A stretch of DNA of 48,185 nucleotides from an uncultured Ruminococcus sp. (GCA_902762615.1 CACWOX010000025.1:1-48185), one strand, 5' to 3'; counted from the first letter of the stretch, positions 38,429-48,040 are shown. Numbers and translations: made by a program. The notes: a model not told the origin generated them from the letters alone.

Positions 38429-38700
38429 AAAAAGCCCTGCTGTCCCCGTAAGAAACAGGGACGACAGAGCCGCGGTACCACCCTAATTGCTTGATGCTAC
38501 GAAGTAACATGTAAGCCGCTTTGATTGCCGATTAACGCTCGACGCACGTCCGATTCGTCACCGGAGCGCTTTCCATGGATATTCGGGCGGCCATTATTCC
38601 GCGTTCACCCGTCAGGTCTTGCAGCCGTGAACCTGACTCTCTGAGGGCAGCCGGAATAACTTTCCCGAAGGCGCATGATTTGCTGTAAATAAAAATTGTA
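38429..38700 (-). promoter_or_regulatory. T-box leader (tRNA-Ala sensing) of alaS
   Basis: The T-box sequence AGGGTGGTACCGCG is at 38484-38471 on the minus strand. The terminator after it is GCTCTGTCGTCCC paired with GGGGACAGCAGGGC and followed by TTTTT (38470-38429). The antiterminator would pair with uncharged tRNA-Ala through the UGGU-type bulge. The 5' part (38700-38570) is stem I, with a candidate GCC alanine specifier in AATGGCCGCC near 38590. The specifier position is my reading by eye. Confidence 0.88.
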
Positions 38701-38706
38701 ATTTGA

Positions 38707-38735
38707 ATTATACACCGATTTTTTTTAAATGTCAA
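38707..38735 (-). promoter_or_regulatory. Promoter of the alaS T-box transcript
   Basis: On the minus strand, TTGACA (38735-38730), 17 bases, TATAAT (38712-38707): consensus in both boxes. The start of the RNA should be near 38700. Confidence 0.8.
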
Positions 38736-38759
38736 TACAGTGAATGAAAATAAAATCAT

Positions 38760-40619
38760 TCAGGCTTTGCTGAAAGCCCACAGATTGCGGATCTGCCCCT
38801 TTATGTCGTTGTATTTCCAGAGCTTGTCGGAATTTATGTAGCTGTTGGAGTCGTTGATCTTGATTTTGCCGTCAACGTAATCTGTAAATACTATGTAATG
38901 TCCGCCGGTAGTGAAATACCCCTTGCTCATGATGGCAACTATGGGATGCCCCTTTTTGAGCTGGCTTTTTATGTCGTTTTCGTTGTTGGAGACTCGTTTC
39001 ACCTTCATGCCGAGCTGGACACCGCCCTTGTCCATAAGGCTCCACGACGAACCGTTGCCGGGAACGCAGTAGCCGTTTTTAATGGCAAACTGCGCCATTT
39101 TACGGGGCGTAAGCGTGGTATCGTTGAGAACGTACATCGCCGTCATGGAGAGGGCTGTGGGACCGCAGCCGCTGGTTCCGATGCAGCCGGTGCCGTATTT
39201 GTCGTAGCCCCAGCGTTCGTCCCATTGCATTAGCAGCGGAACGGTCTTGCTGCTCTTGTATTCAGTCAGGTTGAAATTCACGCCCTTGTAGCTGTCCTTT
39301 TTGATGGGATAATTGAGAACAAAGGCGGTCGCCTCCTTGTCGCGGTCGAGCAGACTGACCAGATAGGCGGGATATCCCGCGGTGTCTATTGTGACCGTTG
39401 CGGCTTTGGAAGTGGCCTTTTTGCCCACATTGTCGGTGACGACGCATTTCACCTTCATGTTGTGCCACGAGGCGTCCGAAATATCCCATGTAGATGCAGA
39501 AGCATGTCCGACCCATTTGCTCCATGAGGCGTCGTTTTCCCTCTTGATATACCACTGATATTTCAGCCCTATGCCGGAAGCGGAAATCACAAAATCCGCC
39601 TTGTTCTTTATCTTGACGCAGAGATCCTCGGGCTGAGTCGTTATCTGAAGCGGTGCGTTTACGGTGATCTTTGCGGGAACCGTCTCGACCGTCCTGCCGA
39701 CATTTCCGGTGATCACGCACTTGATGAGCATTCCTTCCCATGTCTTGTTGACCTTGGCGGTGGTATCGGGGGTTGTGCGGTCGTCCCATTGATTCCATTG
39801 GGTCTGTCCGGATTTTTTGTAATACCAGCGGTACTTGACGCCTATGCCGGAAGCCTCGGCGGAGAGTGTAACGGTGCTGCCCAGATCAAGGGTGGCATTC
39901 TCCGGCTGCCTGACGATAGTGAGCGGCGCATCCACGCTTACGGTGAGACTCTGAGTAGTGACCGACGCCTTGCCGTCCGAAATGACGCATCGGAGCTGCA
40001 TGCCGTGCCACGTCTCATTGGCAACGGCGGAGGTGACGGCGGTGGTGTGTCCCTTCCACTCTGTCCAGAAAAGCAAGCCGTCCTTCTTGAAATACCATTG
40101 GTATTTGAGGTTGCTCCCCACTGCCTTGACCGAAAACTTGGTTCTTTCGCCGAGCACTGCCATGGTGTCGGACGGCTGGCGCACGATCTGAAGCGGCGCG
40201 TCAATCCTGACCTTTGCGGAACGGGAGTAAACGCTGTTTCCCGCACTGTCGGTCACCATACATCTGACCAGCATGCCGTCCCACGTCACATTTGCCGCAG
40301 CGGTGGTTTTTGCGGTAGTGTGTCCCTTCCACTCGCTCCATGTGTCTGCGTTGTCCTTTTTGAAATACCACTGAAATTTCAGTCCGTTGCCGCTCGCCTT
40401 GACGGTGAATGTGACCTTCTGTCCCGGCTCGGCTGTAACGTCGGAGGGCTGCGTGACAATGCTGACGGCTTGAGCAGACCCAATTGCAGCGCTGACACTC
40501 TGCACGGCTGTGGCGGCACTTACCGAAGGAACCGACGGGAGATACGACACGCCTATGACCATTGCCAGAACTGCCGCACCTGCCAATATTCGCTTTTTTA
40601 AATCATTTGTTTTTTCCAA
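38760..40619 (-). CDS. Secreted Ig-repeat protein with C39-like peptidase domain
   Basis: A 619-residue exported protein. TTG at 40619 is chosen because AAAGAGGAG lies about seven to nine bases upstream. An ATG at 40643 has no ribosome site. The signal is LKKRILAGAAVLAMVIGVSY. Four Ig-like repeats (about residues 50-410), each with QPSD or QPEN, YQWYFKK or YRWYYKK and a WDGMLVRC-type strand, are followed by a C39_2-type papain-like domain. TSGCGPTALSM holds Cys485, GGHYIVF holds His574, and KINDSNSY holds Asp590. It likely cuts peptides at the cell surface or in secreted proteins. It shares repeats with the protein at 33370-35547 but not the catalytic domain. Confidence 0.78.
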   Translation of the reverse strand: MEKTNDLKKRILAGAAVLAMVIGVSYLPSVPSVSAATAVQSVSAAIGSAQAVSIVTQPSDVTAEPGQKVTFTVKASGNGLKFQWYFKKDNADTWSEWKGHTTAKTTAAANVTWDGMLVRCMVTDSAGNSVYSRSAKVRIDAPLQIVRQPSDTMAVLGERTKFSVKAVGSNLKYQWYFKKDGLLFWTEWKGHTTAVTSAVANETWHGMQLRCVISDGKASVTTQSLTVSVDAPLTIVRQPENATLDLGSTVTLSAEASGIGVKYRWYYKKSGQTQWNQWDDRTTPDTTAKVNKTWEGMLIKCVITGNVGRTVETVPAKITVNAPLQITTQPEDLCVKIKNKADFVISASGIGLKYQWYIKRENDASWSKWVGHASASTWDISDASWHNMKVKCVVTDNVGKKATSKAATVTIDTAGYPAYLVSLLDRDKEATAFVLNYPIKKDSYKGVNFNLTEYKSSKTVPLLMQWDERWGYDKYGTGCIGTSGCGPTALSMTAMYVLNDTTLTPRKMAQFAIKNGYCVPGNGSSWSLMDKGGVQLGMKVKRVSNNENDIKSQLKKGHPIVAIMSKGYFTTGGHYIVFTDYVDGKIKINDSNSYINSDKLWKYNDIKGQIRNLWAFSKA

Positions 40620-40826
40620 GAGAACGCGCTCCTCTTTTGACATCTCATTGCCGTTTTCATGAAAAAAATCAGCAATGCCAAATGTTTTATAAAAAGTTTG
40701 ATTACAGCTATTTAAACATTATAACAGAATTATTACAAATTGTCAATTCATATATTTTTTGTAGAAATGATGGCGCGTTGACTGATTTTTGTACTGTTTG
40801 TATGTTTGTCCAAAAACTGATACTTA

Positions 40827-40882
40827 TCAATCCCATTCATTTTTTGAATGGGATTGACTTCTATTTTCTCAGAAGCTACAAT
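40827..40882 (+). promoter_or_regulatory. Promoter of the two-component operon overlapped by a perfect dyad
   Basis: TTGACT (40854-40859), 17 bases, TACAAT (40877-40882). A perfect inverted repeat TCAATCCCATTCA (40827-40839) / TGAATGGGATTGA (40845-40857), with a five-T loop, overlaps the -35 box. It may be an operator, or the terminator of a transcript from the left, but no plus-strand gene lies there. Confidence 0.65.
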
Positions 40883-40920
40883 ATATACAGACATTATGTG
40901 CGAAAGGAAACAGCGGCGTT

Positions 40921-41622
40921 ATGAACGATTCGACTCCAAACAAAAGTTACAAAATCCTTATCATCGACGATGACGAGGATCTTTCCATGATTATTTCGGA
41001 TATGCTGACAGATTACGGCTATCGCGTGACGCACGTCGCGGACGGGAACGGCGCGTTTGATCTGCTGTCGGGCAATACCTACCATTTGATTCTGCTGGAC
41101 ATCAATCTGCCCGATGCCGACGGCTTTGCCATCTGTCGGGAGCTGCGCCGCGCCTCTACCGTTCCTGTACTCTTTGCCAGCGCGCGCACCAGCGAAACCG
41201 ACCGCGTGGAAGGCTACGACATCGGCGGCGACGATTACCTGCCAAAGCCCTACTCCATGAAGGAACTGCTGGCACATATCAACGCGCTGATTCGCCGCAC
41301 CTACGGATTTTCGCAGCAGGAGCAGGTCGTGACCTTCGGCAATGTTACGGTCAATCTCACCGCACGGAGCGTCACCAAAAATGGGGTACCCGTTTCTCTC
41401 TCACTGCGGGAATTCGACCTGCTGGCTTACCTTTGCCGGCACCCCAACACAGCCATTTCCAAAGACACGCTGCTTTCGGAGGTGTGGGGCGCATTTTCCA
41501 CCGTCGAGCCGTCCACCCTGACCGTTCACATCCGCTGGCTGCGGGAAAAGCTGGAGGACAATCCCGCCGAACCGCAATACATCAAGACCGTCTACCGCGT
41601 CGGCTACTTATTAAATGCGTAG
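40921..41622 (+). CDS. OmpR/PhoB-family response regulator
   Basis: A 233-residue regulator. The receiver domain has IIDDDEDL, phosphoacceptor D60 in LILLDINLPDADG, and the conserved Lys in DDYLPKPYSMKEL. The C-terminal winged helix (about 135-230) has SLREFDLLAYLCRHPNT and STVEPSTLTVHIRWLREKLE followed by IKTVYRVGYLL. It is the first gene of a regulator-kinase-ABC transporter cluster. The direct repeats before the ABC genes are probable binding sites. The ligand is unknown; by family it could be a cell-envelope antibiotic or peptide. Confidence 0.92.
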   Translation: MNDSTPNKSYKILIIDDDEDLSMIISDMLTDYGYRVTHVADGNGAFDLLSGNTYHLILLDINLPDADGFAICRELRRASTVPVLFASARTSETDRVEGYDIGGDDYLPKPYSMKELLAHINALIRRTYGFSQQEQVVTFGNVTVNLTARSVTKNGVPVSLSLREFDLLAYLCRHPNTAISKDTLLSEVWGAFSTVEPSTLTVHIRWLREKLEDNPAEPQYIKTVYRVGYLLNA

Positions 41623-41668
41623 TAATGCGTAATTCGTAATGCATAATGCGTAATTATATCGCATAATC
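41620..41668. repeat. Short degenerate tandem repeat after the regulator stop
   Basis: Units of the form TAATGCGTAAT / TCGTAATGCA repeat four to five times from the regulator stop codon onward, ending just before the GGGAGG ribosome site of the kinase gene. Confidence 0.7.
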
Positions 41669-41679
41669 GGGAGGTCCCT

Positions 41680-42813
41680 ATGAAACGGAAGTTAATGATT
41701 GTTACGTCGCTCTTTTCGGTTGTCATTATTTTCACAGCAGCAGCGTTTTCGCTCGCAGACAAGGCAGCCAATCCGGACGACGCCCGCGCCGAAGAGCTGA
41801 TTGCGCTCAATGAAATATCGCGGCTTGTGGAAACGAACCCTCATCTGGCGAAAGAAAAAATTGACGCGCTGGAACAAAACATCCGCGCCGAGGAAATCCG
41901 GCGCAGCGGTGCCGGACGGGAATGGCTTTCTGGCGGCATCAGCCTTGTGTTTCTGGCAGGCGTGATGGGATATGTGTATGTTTCCGTTCTTCGTCCGTTT
42001 GATAAAATGAAGGAATATGCCGCGGAGATAGCCAAAGGCAATTTTGACGTGCCGCTGGACTATTCCCGCTCCAATTACTTCGGGCAGTTCACATGGGCAT
42101 TCGACAGTATGCGCCGCGAGATCACCAAAGCCCGTGCCAACGAGCGCGAGGCTGTCGAAAACAACAAGACCGTCATCGCCACACTCTCTCACGACATCAA
42201 GACGCCTATCGCTTCTATCCGCGCCTACGCCGAGGGATTGGAGGCGCACATGGATTCCTCTCCTGAACGCCGCGCGAGGTATCTTTCCGTCATCATGCGA
42301 AAATGCGACGAGGTGGCGAAACTCACCGACGACCTGTTCCTGCACTCGCTTTCCGACCTAAATAAATTGAAAATCAACGCCGCGCCGCTGGAAATTTGTT
42401 CCTTTGTGAAAGAAGCCATAGAGGAATTGGCTGCCCAGCAGGACGATATTTTTTTCGTCCCGCCCTCTTTCTCCGCTTATGTATCTGCCGACAAAAACCG
42501 TCTTTTGCAAATCATCGAAAATCTCATCAACAATGCCCGCAAGTACGCCAAATCCGATATTGACGTGTCTCTGTCGCAGGAAAACGGCGCAGTATGGCTG
42601 AAAATCCGGGACTACGGCGGCGGCATTCCGGACGGGGATATGCCCTTTATCTTTGACAAATTCTACCGCGGCAAAAACTGCGGCAATGAGCAGGGCTCCG
42701 GCTTGGGGCTTTATATCGTCAAATATCTCGCTGAAAAGATGGGCGGCAGCATTCTGCTCCGCAACCGTGCAGACGGACTGGAAGCGGTGGTTTCCCTGCC
42801 GGTGGAAAAATAA
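41680..42813 (+). CDS. Sensor histidine kinase
   Basis: A 377-residue membrane kinase. TM1 is about residues 4-25 (LMIVTSLFSVVIIFTAAAFS). A 60-residue extracellular part follows, then TM2 at about 84-104 (GGISLVFLAGVMGYVYVSVL), a HAMP-like linker, and HisKA with H171 in LSHDIKTPIAS. The ATPase domain has N-box IENLINNARKY, DYGGGIPDGD, FDKFYRG and GSGLGLYIVKY. The extracellular part is larger than in the BceS type, so it may sense a ligand directly. It is preceded by GGGAGG and follows the regulator gene closely. Confidence 0.92.
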   Translation: MKRKLMIVTSLFSVVIIFTAAAFSLADKAANPDDARAEELIALNEISRLVETNPHLAKEKIDALEQNIRAEEIRRSGAGREWLSGGISLVFLAGVMGYVYVSVLRPFDKMKEYAAEIAKGNFDVPLDYSRSNYFGQFTWAFDSMRREITKARANEREAVENNKTVIATLSHDIKTPIASIRAYAEGLEAHMDSSPERRARYLSVIMRKCDEVAKLTDDLFLHSLSDLNKLKINAAPLEICSFVKEAIEELAAQQDDIFFVPPSFSAYVSADKNRLLQIIENLINNARKYAKSDIDVSLSQENGAVWLKIRDYGGGIPDGDMPFIFDKFYRGKNCGNEQGSGLGLYIVKYLAEKMGGSILLRNRADGLEAVVSLPVEK

Positions 42814-42827
42814 TTGATTTCTCGGAC

Positions 42828-42863
42828 TTCTTAATTACTTCTTAATATCTTTTCTGATAGAAT
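42828..42863 (+). promoter_or_regulatory. Probable regulator-binding direct repeat and promoter of the ABC genes
   Basis: TTCTTAAT occurs at 42828 and again at 42839, an 11-base period typical for OmpR-type dimers. TAGAAT at 42858-42863 serves as -10, and the repeat takes the place of a good -35, as in activated promoters. GGGAGGT and the ATPase start follow. Confidence 0.6.
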
Positions 42864-42898
42864 GTGGCTATCAAACCAAAGGGAGGTATTTTCAGTTC

Positions 42899-43678
42899 AT
42901 GAAAAACATGAAAAACAATCAAAAGACCATTCTGTCAGCAAAAGACCTGTGCAGGAGCTTCGCCCATAACGGTGGACAGGTGCATGTCCTGCAGCACATC
43001 GACCTCGACATTTATGAGGGCGACTTTACCGTCATCATGGGCGCGTCGGGTTCGGGCAAATCCACCCTGCTCTATTCGCTCAGCGGCATGGACCGCGCTA
43101 CTTCGGGACAGGTACTTTACGGAGAACTCAATATCGTGAAGGCAAAGGAAAACAAACTCTCCGAGCTGCGCCATACCGACTTCGGCTTTATCTTCCAGCA
43201 GATGCACCTTGTCAGCAATCTGACGCTGTTTGAAAATGTCGCCGTGTCGGGTTATCTCAACAAGGCAGCTTCCTCTGCCGAAGTCAAAAAACGCACCAAT
43301 GAGCTTCTTGAAAAAATGGGGCTTGAAAAGGTCAAAAGCCACCTTCCCTCACAGGTATCGGGCGGCGAACAGCAGCGCTGCGCCATTGCCCGCGCGGTGG
43401 TCAACAATCCCCGGCTTCTCTTTGCCGACGAGCCGACCGGCGCGCTTAACCGTCACAACACCACCGAAGTGCTTGACCTTCTGACGGAATTGAACAGTGC
43501 GGGACAGAGCATTCTGATGGTGACGCACGACCTCCGCGCCGCGCTGCGTGCCAACCGCCTTGTCTACATCGAGGACGGACGTGTCATCGGCACGCTCGAC
43601 CTGCCGCCCTACAACGCCGAGGAAGAGCACAGCCGCGAGGTGCAGGTCAACGCGTGGCTTTCTTCCATGAAATGGTAA
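42899..43678 (+). CDS. ABC transporter ATPase (MacB/BceA-like)
   Basis: A 259-residue ATPase. Walker [10 protein letters not shown] is at residues 48-56. The Q-loop is FIFQQMHLV, the signature is [14 protein letters not shown], and Walker B is [13 protein letters not shown], with H-loop MVTHD. The D-loop reads GALNRHNT rather than the usual GALD. It pairs with the FtsX-like permease that starts 13 bases downstream. The group includes BceAB-type antimicrobial-peptide transporters and lipoprotein-release-like systems. The linked regulator and kinase favour peptide sensing or detoxification by analogy, but the substrate is not known. Confidence 0.92.
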   Translation: MKNMKNNQKTILSAKDLCRSFAHNGGQVHVLQHIDLDIYEGDFTVIMGASGSGKSTLLYSLSGMDRATSGQVLYGELNIVKAKENKLSELRHTDFGFIFQQMHLVSNLTLFENVAVSGYLNKAASSAEVKKRTNELLEKMGLEKVKSHLPSQVSGGEQQRCAIARAVVNNPRLLFADEPTGALNRHNTTEVLDLLTELNSAGQSILMVTHDLRAALRANRLVYIEDGRVIGTLDLPPYNAEEEHSREVQVNAWLSSMKW

Positions 43679-43691
43679 GGCGGTGACGCAA

Positions 43692-46028
43692 ATGGAAATT
43701 TTGACATTATTATCCGCCAATATCCGCCGCAAAAAAGGCTCCTTCACCAGCATTATCCTGCTGATGCTCATTATCTCGATGGCGCTGACCGCCTTTCTGA
43801 GCATCAGCAAAAGCACCCGTGCAAGCATTGAAACCGCCATGAATACCGCCGACGCGCCGAACATCAATGTGTTTATCATGGACGATTTCTACAAGCCGGA
43901 AATCGTTGCGAAAGTCAGGAATCATTCGACAGTTGACCGCGCGGAAGTGGTGGACAGTGTCGCAGTAAAATACAGTCTGAACGGCACCATCGGTCACAAT
44001 ACATGGTTTCTGCGGAAATATGACAGCGAAAAATTTCCACGGTTAAAGGACGATTTTTCAGGCTATTCCGGTAACACACAAAAGCCCAAAAAGGGCGAAA
44101 TTTATGTGACACAGGGTATTTTAACGTCAGAAGAATGTAAAATCGGAGACAAAATCAAGCTCTACCCGACCACAGCACCCTATGAGCAATACGTCACCGA
44201 GATGACCGTCGCCGGTGTGGTGGTGGAGCCGTCGCAAGGCTCGGCCATGATCGGCTGGAAGCAGATCTTTATCAGCGATGAGGATTTTGACAGAATGTTC
44301 ACCGCCAACACAGAGCGCAGCAATTGTCATATTGCCCAAATTTATCAATCACCCGACTGCACGCTCAGCGACGCCAAATTCGAGCGACAGCTCAATCTCG
44401 ACACCGGTATCACTGACTGTGCGGTCGGATCACTTACACGCGAAGAGTCGATACATTACACCTACCTTTACACAGAGATTATCGTGTCCGTCTTAATGGT
44501 ATTCCTGATTTTTCTGACCGTCATTGTGATGATCGTCATGAATCACTCCATTGCCACCAGCATTGAAATTGACTATGTCAATCTCGGCGTACTCAAGGCG
44601 ATGGGCTTTTCCAAGGGCAAAATCCGGGCGGTGTTTCTGCTGCAATATCTGCTGGCGGAGCTGATCGGCGCGGCAGTCGGCTTTACGCTGTCTATTCCGC
44701 TGACGGGCGCGTTTTGCGACGTGTTCCAGCCGATTATTGCGATTCCCAATGAAAACACGCTTGCCGTTTTGCCGAGCGCCCTGATTCTGGCGGGAATATT
44801 AGTTGTCTCCTGCCTGTTTATCCTTCTCGGCACCCGCAAGGTCGGACAGATTTCCCCCATCCGCGCCATTTCCGGCGGGAGAGAGGAAATTTATTTCGAC
44901 AGCCGCCTCAAAGCCCCGATCAGCAAAAGACTCCTTTCCGCCAGCCTTGCGCTGCGGCAGTTGACCGCCAACAAACGCCGCTATTTCGGCACCGTGGTGA
45001 TTGTCGCTCTTCTCACCTTCTTTATGCTGACCATCACGGCGCTGGGAGATACGGTTGATTCGGAGTCCGCTCTCGAAGGCATGGGATTGATCACCAACGA
45101 AATCGGCGTACTCTTCAGCGAACCCGAAAAATATGACAGTACGGTGGGCGGTATCGAGCATATCATTGAACGGCACACGACCATCAAAAAGAAATATTTT
45201 TACGCGACCGGATACGTTTCCTTAAATGGCGAAAATCTGTATTGTATGTACTATGAAAATCCCGATGTATTGGTCATATCGAAGGGACGCGCGCCGCTGT
45301 ATGACAATGAAATTGTCATCACGCCCATCGTGGCGGAGGGACTGAATCTGCACATCGGCGACAAGGTCACCATTTCCAAGGACGGCAAAACCGAATGTAT
45401 CATCGCTGGGTTGTTCCAGTCGGTCAATGATACCGGACGCTGTTTTGCCACCAATCTGGACTGTGTCAGAAAAATCGGCATCAAAAACGTGAATTATGCC
45501 GGATTCCATGTGGAAGACAAATCGGATCTGAAAGCCATTCAGAGCGAAATCCTTAACACATACGGCGCATATGTGGAGTGTGAACTCAATGAGGACGGCA
45601 ATCTGGACGATACCTTCACCATTGCCATCAACGCGATGAAGGCGTTTATCTATGTGTTCTCGATTGTCTTTGCGCTGGTGGTCGTGGTCATGGTCTGCAA
45701 AAAGACCTTCCTGCAGGAAAAGACCGACATCGGCATTTACAAGGCGGTCGGCTTCCGCGTGCGCCGTCTGCGGCTGCAATTCGCGGTGCGATTCCTGCTG
45801 ATTGCCGTCATCGGCGCGGGAATCGGTTCCGCTCTCAGTCTGTGGCTCTCCGGCAGGGTGCTCACTATGATGCTTTGGAATATCGGCGTGAGCAGCTTCC
45901 GCGTCGCCTTTACCCCGATGACGATTGCCGTACCGGTTGCGCTGCTGTGCGTCTGCTTCTTCCTGTTTGCCTACCTGATGGCGGGACGTGTCAAGCGCGT
46001 GGACGTGAAGGAACTGATCACGGAATAA
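43692..46028 (+). CDS. FtsX-like ABC transporter permease
   Basis: A 778-residue membrane protein from the ATG at 43692 (GGCGGTGA upstream). An earlier in-frame GTG at 43683 is less likely. TM1 near residues 18-40, a large extracellular domain of about 220 residues, three further TMs and FtsX segment one (VNLGVLKAMGFSKGKIRAVF) form the first half. The second half has another TM pair (KRRYFGTVVIVALLTFFMLT), a second extracellular domain, and the last FtsX segment (IGIYKAVGFRVRRLRLQFAV). This is a two-FtsX-domain permease unlike BceB with its one large loop, and closer to multi-loop ABC permeases of Clostridia. It is translated together with the ATPase. Confidence 0.88.
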   Translation: MEILTLLSANIRRKKGSFTSIILLMLIISMALTAFLSISKSTRASIETAMNTADAPNINVFIMDDFYKPEIVAKVRNHSTVDRAEVVDSVAVKYSLNGTIGHNTWFLRKYDSEKFPRLKDDFSGYSGNTQKPKKGEIYVTQGILTSEECKIGDKIKLYPTTAPYEQYVTEMTVAGVVVEPSQGSAMIGWKQIFISDEDFDRMFTANTERSNCHIAQIYQSPDCTLSDAKFERQLNLDTGITDCAVGSLTREESIHYTYLYTEIIVSVLMVFLIFLTVIVMIVMNHSIATSIEIDYVNLGVLKAMGFSKGKIRAVFLLQYLLAELIGAAVGFTLSIPLTGAFCDVFQPIIAIPNENTLAVLPSALILAGILVVSCLFILLGTRKVGQISPIRAISGGREEIYFDSRLKAPISKRLLSASLALRQLTANKRRYFGTVVIVALLTFFMLTITALGDTVDSESALEGMGLITNEIGVLFSEPEKYDSTVGGIEHIIERHTTIKKKYFYATGYVSLNGENLYCMYYENPDVLVISKGRAPLYDNEIVITPIVAEGLNLHIGDKVTISKDGKTECIIAGLFQSVNDTGRCFATNLDCVRKIGIKNVNYAGFHVEDKSDLKAIQSEILNTYGAYVECELNEDGNLDDTFTIAINAMKAFIYVFSIVFALVVVVMVCKKTFLQEKTDIGIYKAVGFRVRRLRLQFAVRFLLIAVIGAGIGSALSLWLSGRVLTMMLWNIGVSSFRVAFTPMTIAVPVALLCVCFFLFAYLMAGRVKRVDVKELITE

Positions 46029-46052
46029 CGAAACAAAATATGATAAAATGAA

Positions 46053-46098
46053 AAAAGGGGACGGAAATCAAATTCCAATGACTTCCGCACCCTTTATT
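46053..46098. terminator. Bidirectional terminator between permease and pepO
   Basis: AAAGGG...GGAA pairs with TTCC...CCCTTT, with A- and T-runs on the outer sides, so it can end both convergent transcripts. Confidence 0.7.
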
Positions 46099-46109
46099 AT
46101 TTTTCAGGC

Positions 46110-48020
46110 TCACCATATAATGACGCGCTTGTCCTCGGGGATGTACATTTTATCCGTCGGCTGAACGCCGAAGGTTTCGTACCATTCGCTGAAATTGCGG
46201 GGCTGCATGTTCGCCCTGAGTTCACAGGGGGAATGCACGTCCATGGTAAGCAGGATCTTTATATAGCCTTCCTTGGCTTTCATACACCATATTCTCGCCC
46301 AATTGAGGAAGTAGGCTTCAAAATCGGGATGTTCCAGTGTATGCATGATTTCCAGCGTAACAGCCATTCCGCCGTTGTCCGCAATATTTTCGGACACCAC
46401 CAGACCGCCGTTGACCTTGCCGCCGTGGTAGGGAATGCCGTCGAACTGGGCGGTCATAGCCTTCGTCTTTTCCTCGAAGGTCTGGAAATCCTCCTTCCTC
46501 CACCAGTCGAAGAGGTTGCCCTTCTCATCGAAATGAGATCCGTTGTTGTCGAAGGCGTGGGAAATCTCATGACCGATCACCGCGCCGATGCCGCTGAGGT
46601 TTTCCTCCCTCTTCTGCTCCACCGAGTAAAAGGGCTTCTGGAGAATGGCGGCGGGAAAGGTGATGTCGTTCCTGAACGGGTCGTAGCAGGCGTTCACCAT
46701 GTGAGCGGGCATCTGCCACTCGTCGGGATCGGTGGGCTTGTTCAGCTTTTCAAAATGGTGAATTCTCTTCAGGCGGTAGATATTGTCCATAGCGCCGAAG
46801 AAGGAATCGTCATCGCTGACCTTCAACGTGTCAAAAAATCGGTCATATTCGTCCGGATAGCCCATTTTGATGTGTATGCTGCTGAGTTTCAGAATGGCTT
46901 TTTCCTTTGTTTCCTCCGCAAGTATTTCGTTTTTCCTGATCCTATTCTCGTAAGTCTCGATGATCTCCTTGACAATCGAGGTGATGTCCTTCTTGGCTTC
47001 CTCACCGAAATATTTTCTGCCGTAATACACCCCTATCGGCTGATCATACAGCGAGGAGGCAAGACGGGCTGCCTGCTTTTCGATGGAAGGCATCTCTTTT
47101 ACGCCGATGAGCTTGTTCATGGCTTGCTGTGAAATTTTGTAAATATCCGTGGAGAGCGCCGGCGCGTACTGGAAGATAGTATTCACATAGCACCAGTGAA
47201 TGAAAAGGGGAAAAGTCTTTTCACTGAATATTTCCCTGAAGCCGTCGAAATAGCGGGGATTGGCAAGTATCAGCTTTTCGGGAACGCCGTCGCCGTACAG
47301 CTTTTGCAGCAGACCGGCAAGATCGAAGGGAGCGAGAAGCCCGCAGACCTCCTTGGTGTCCCTGGGATTGTACATCTTGTAATAATCCGCCATTTCCCGC
47401 TGGCTGAGCGCCTTTCTGCGGATCAGATCGTCGAAGGCGATGGTATCCTTCAGATACTGTTTTTGCTCTTTCCGGCTGAGAGGGGATAGTTTGAGCAGGG
47501 CGGTTGCCATCTTCCTGTAAAGGGAGAGCATGTAGTGTCTGGTGATTTTCTTCTCGTAATAGGTGGTGTCGGGAAGCAGGAGACTTGGATTCGAGAGGAA
47601 GAGACAGTGGCGGGAGGTATCCTTCCAGTCCTCAGTGACCTCCATATCAAAGGGGAACGGTACTCTGTCGTACAGAAATTCCACATTTTTTTGGTTGAAA
47701 TCACCGACCGATGTGATGCTCTTTATCTTATCAAGCAGCGGATACAGCGGCTTCATGCCCGCATCGCCGCGTGCCTTTACGTCAAGAGCCTTTTTATACA
47801 GACGCACTGCGTCCTCAATGATCGGGATATCGGGCTTCTCCTCCCCGCTTGCGAATTTCGCGCAATCGTCCATCAGCAGCTTTTCCACATCATCCGCCAG
47901 CAATGAAAAGCCTCCTGTCATCGGCTTATCAGCGGGAATGACCGCGTTTTTTATCCATTCGCCGTTGACATACTGATAAAGATCGTCCTGTATTCTTACC
48001 GTTTCTTTTTCCTTACTCAA
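46110..48020 (-). CDS. pepO: M13 (neprilysin/PepO) family zinc metallopeptidase
   Basis: A 636-residue peptidase without a signal peptide, thus probably cytoplasmic as in PepO of lactic bacteria. It has the family N-terminus DDLYQYVNGEWIKNAVIPAD. The core motifs are VNACYDPFRNDITFPAAI (variant of the NAYYxP substrate site), HEISH at residues 484-488 (GHEISHAFDNNG), SENIADNGGMAV for the third zinc ligand, and a C-terminal end MYIPEDKRVIIW, close to the usual P-xxRxxxW. It cleaves oligopeptides by family. It starts with GGAGGGG upstream. An 8-bp tandem repeat lies before it. Confidence 0.9.
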   Translation of the reverse strand: MSKEKETVRIQDDLYQYVNGEWIKNAVIPADKPMTGGFSLLADDVEKLLMDDCAKFASGEEKPDIPIIEDAVRLYKKALDVKARGDAGMKPLYPLLDKIKSITSVGDFNQKNVEFLYDRVPFPFDMEVTEDWKDTSRHCLFLSNPSLLLPDTTYYEKKITRHYMLSLYRKMATALLKLSPLSRKEQKQYLKDTIAFDDLIRRKALSQREMADYYKMYNPRDTKEVCGLLAPFDLAGLLQKLYGDGVPEKLILANPRYFDGFREIFSEKTFPLFIHWCYVNTIFQYAPALSTDIYKISQQAMNKLIGVKEMPSIEKQAARLASSLYDQPIGVYYGRKYFGEEAKKDITSIVKEIIETYENRIRKNEILAEETKEKAILKLSSIHIKMGYPDEYDRFFDTLKVSDDDSFFGAMDNIYRLKRIHHFEKLNKPTDPDEWQMPAHMVNACYDPFRNDITFPAAILQKPFYSVEQKREENLSGIGAVIGHEISHAFDNNGSHFDEKGNLFDWWRKEDFQTFEEKTKAMTAQFDGIPYHGGKVNGGLVVSENIADNGGMAVTLEIMHTLEHPDFEAYFLNWARIWCMKAKEGYIKILLTMDVHSPCELRANMQPRNFSEWYETFGVQPTDKMYIPEDKRVIIW

Positions 48021-48040
48021 AATAACCCCTCCTGTGATAA

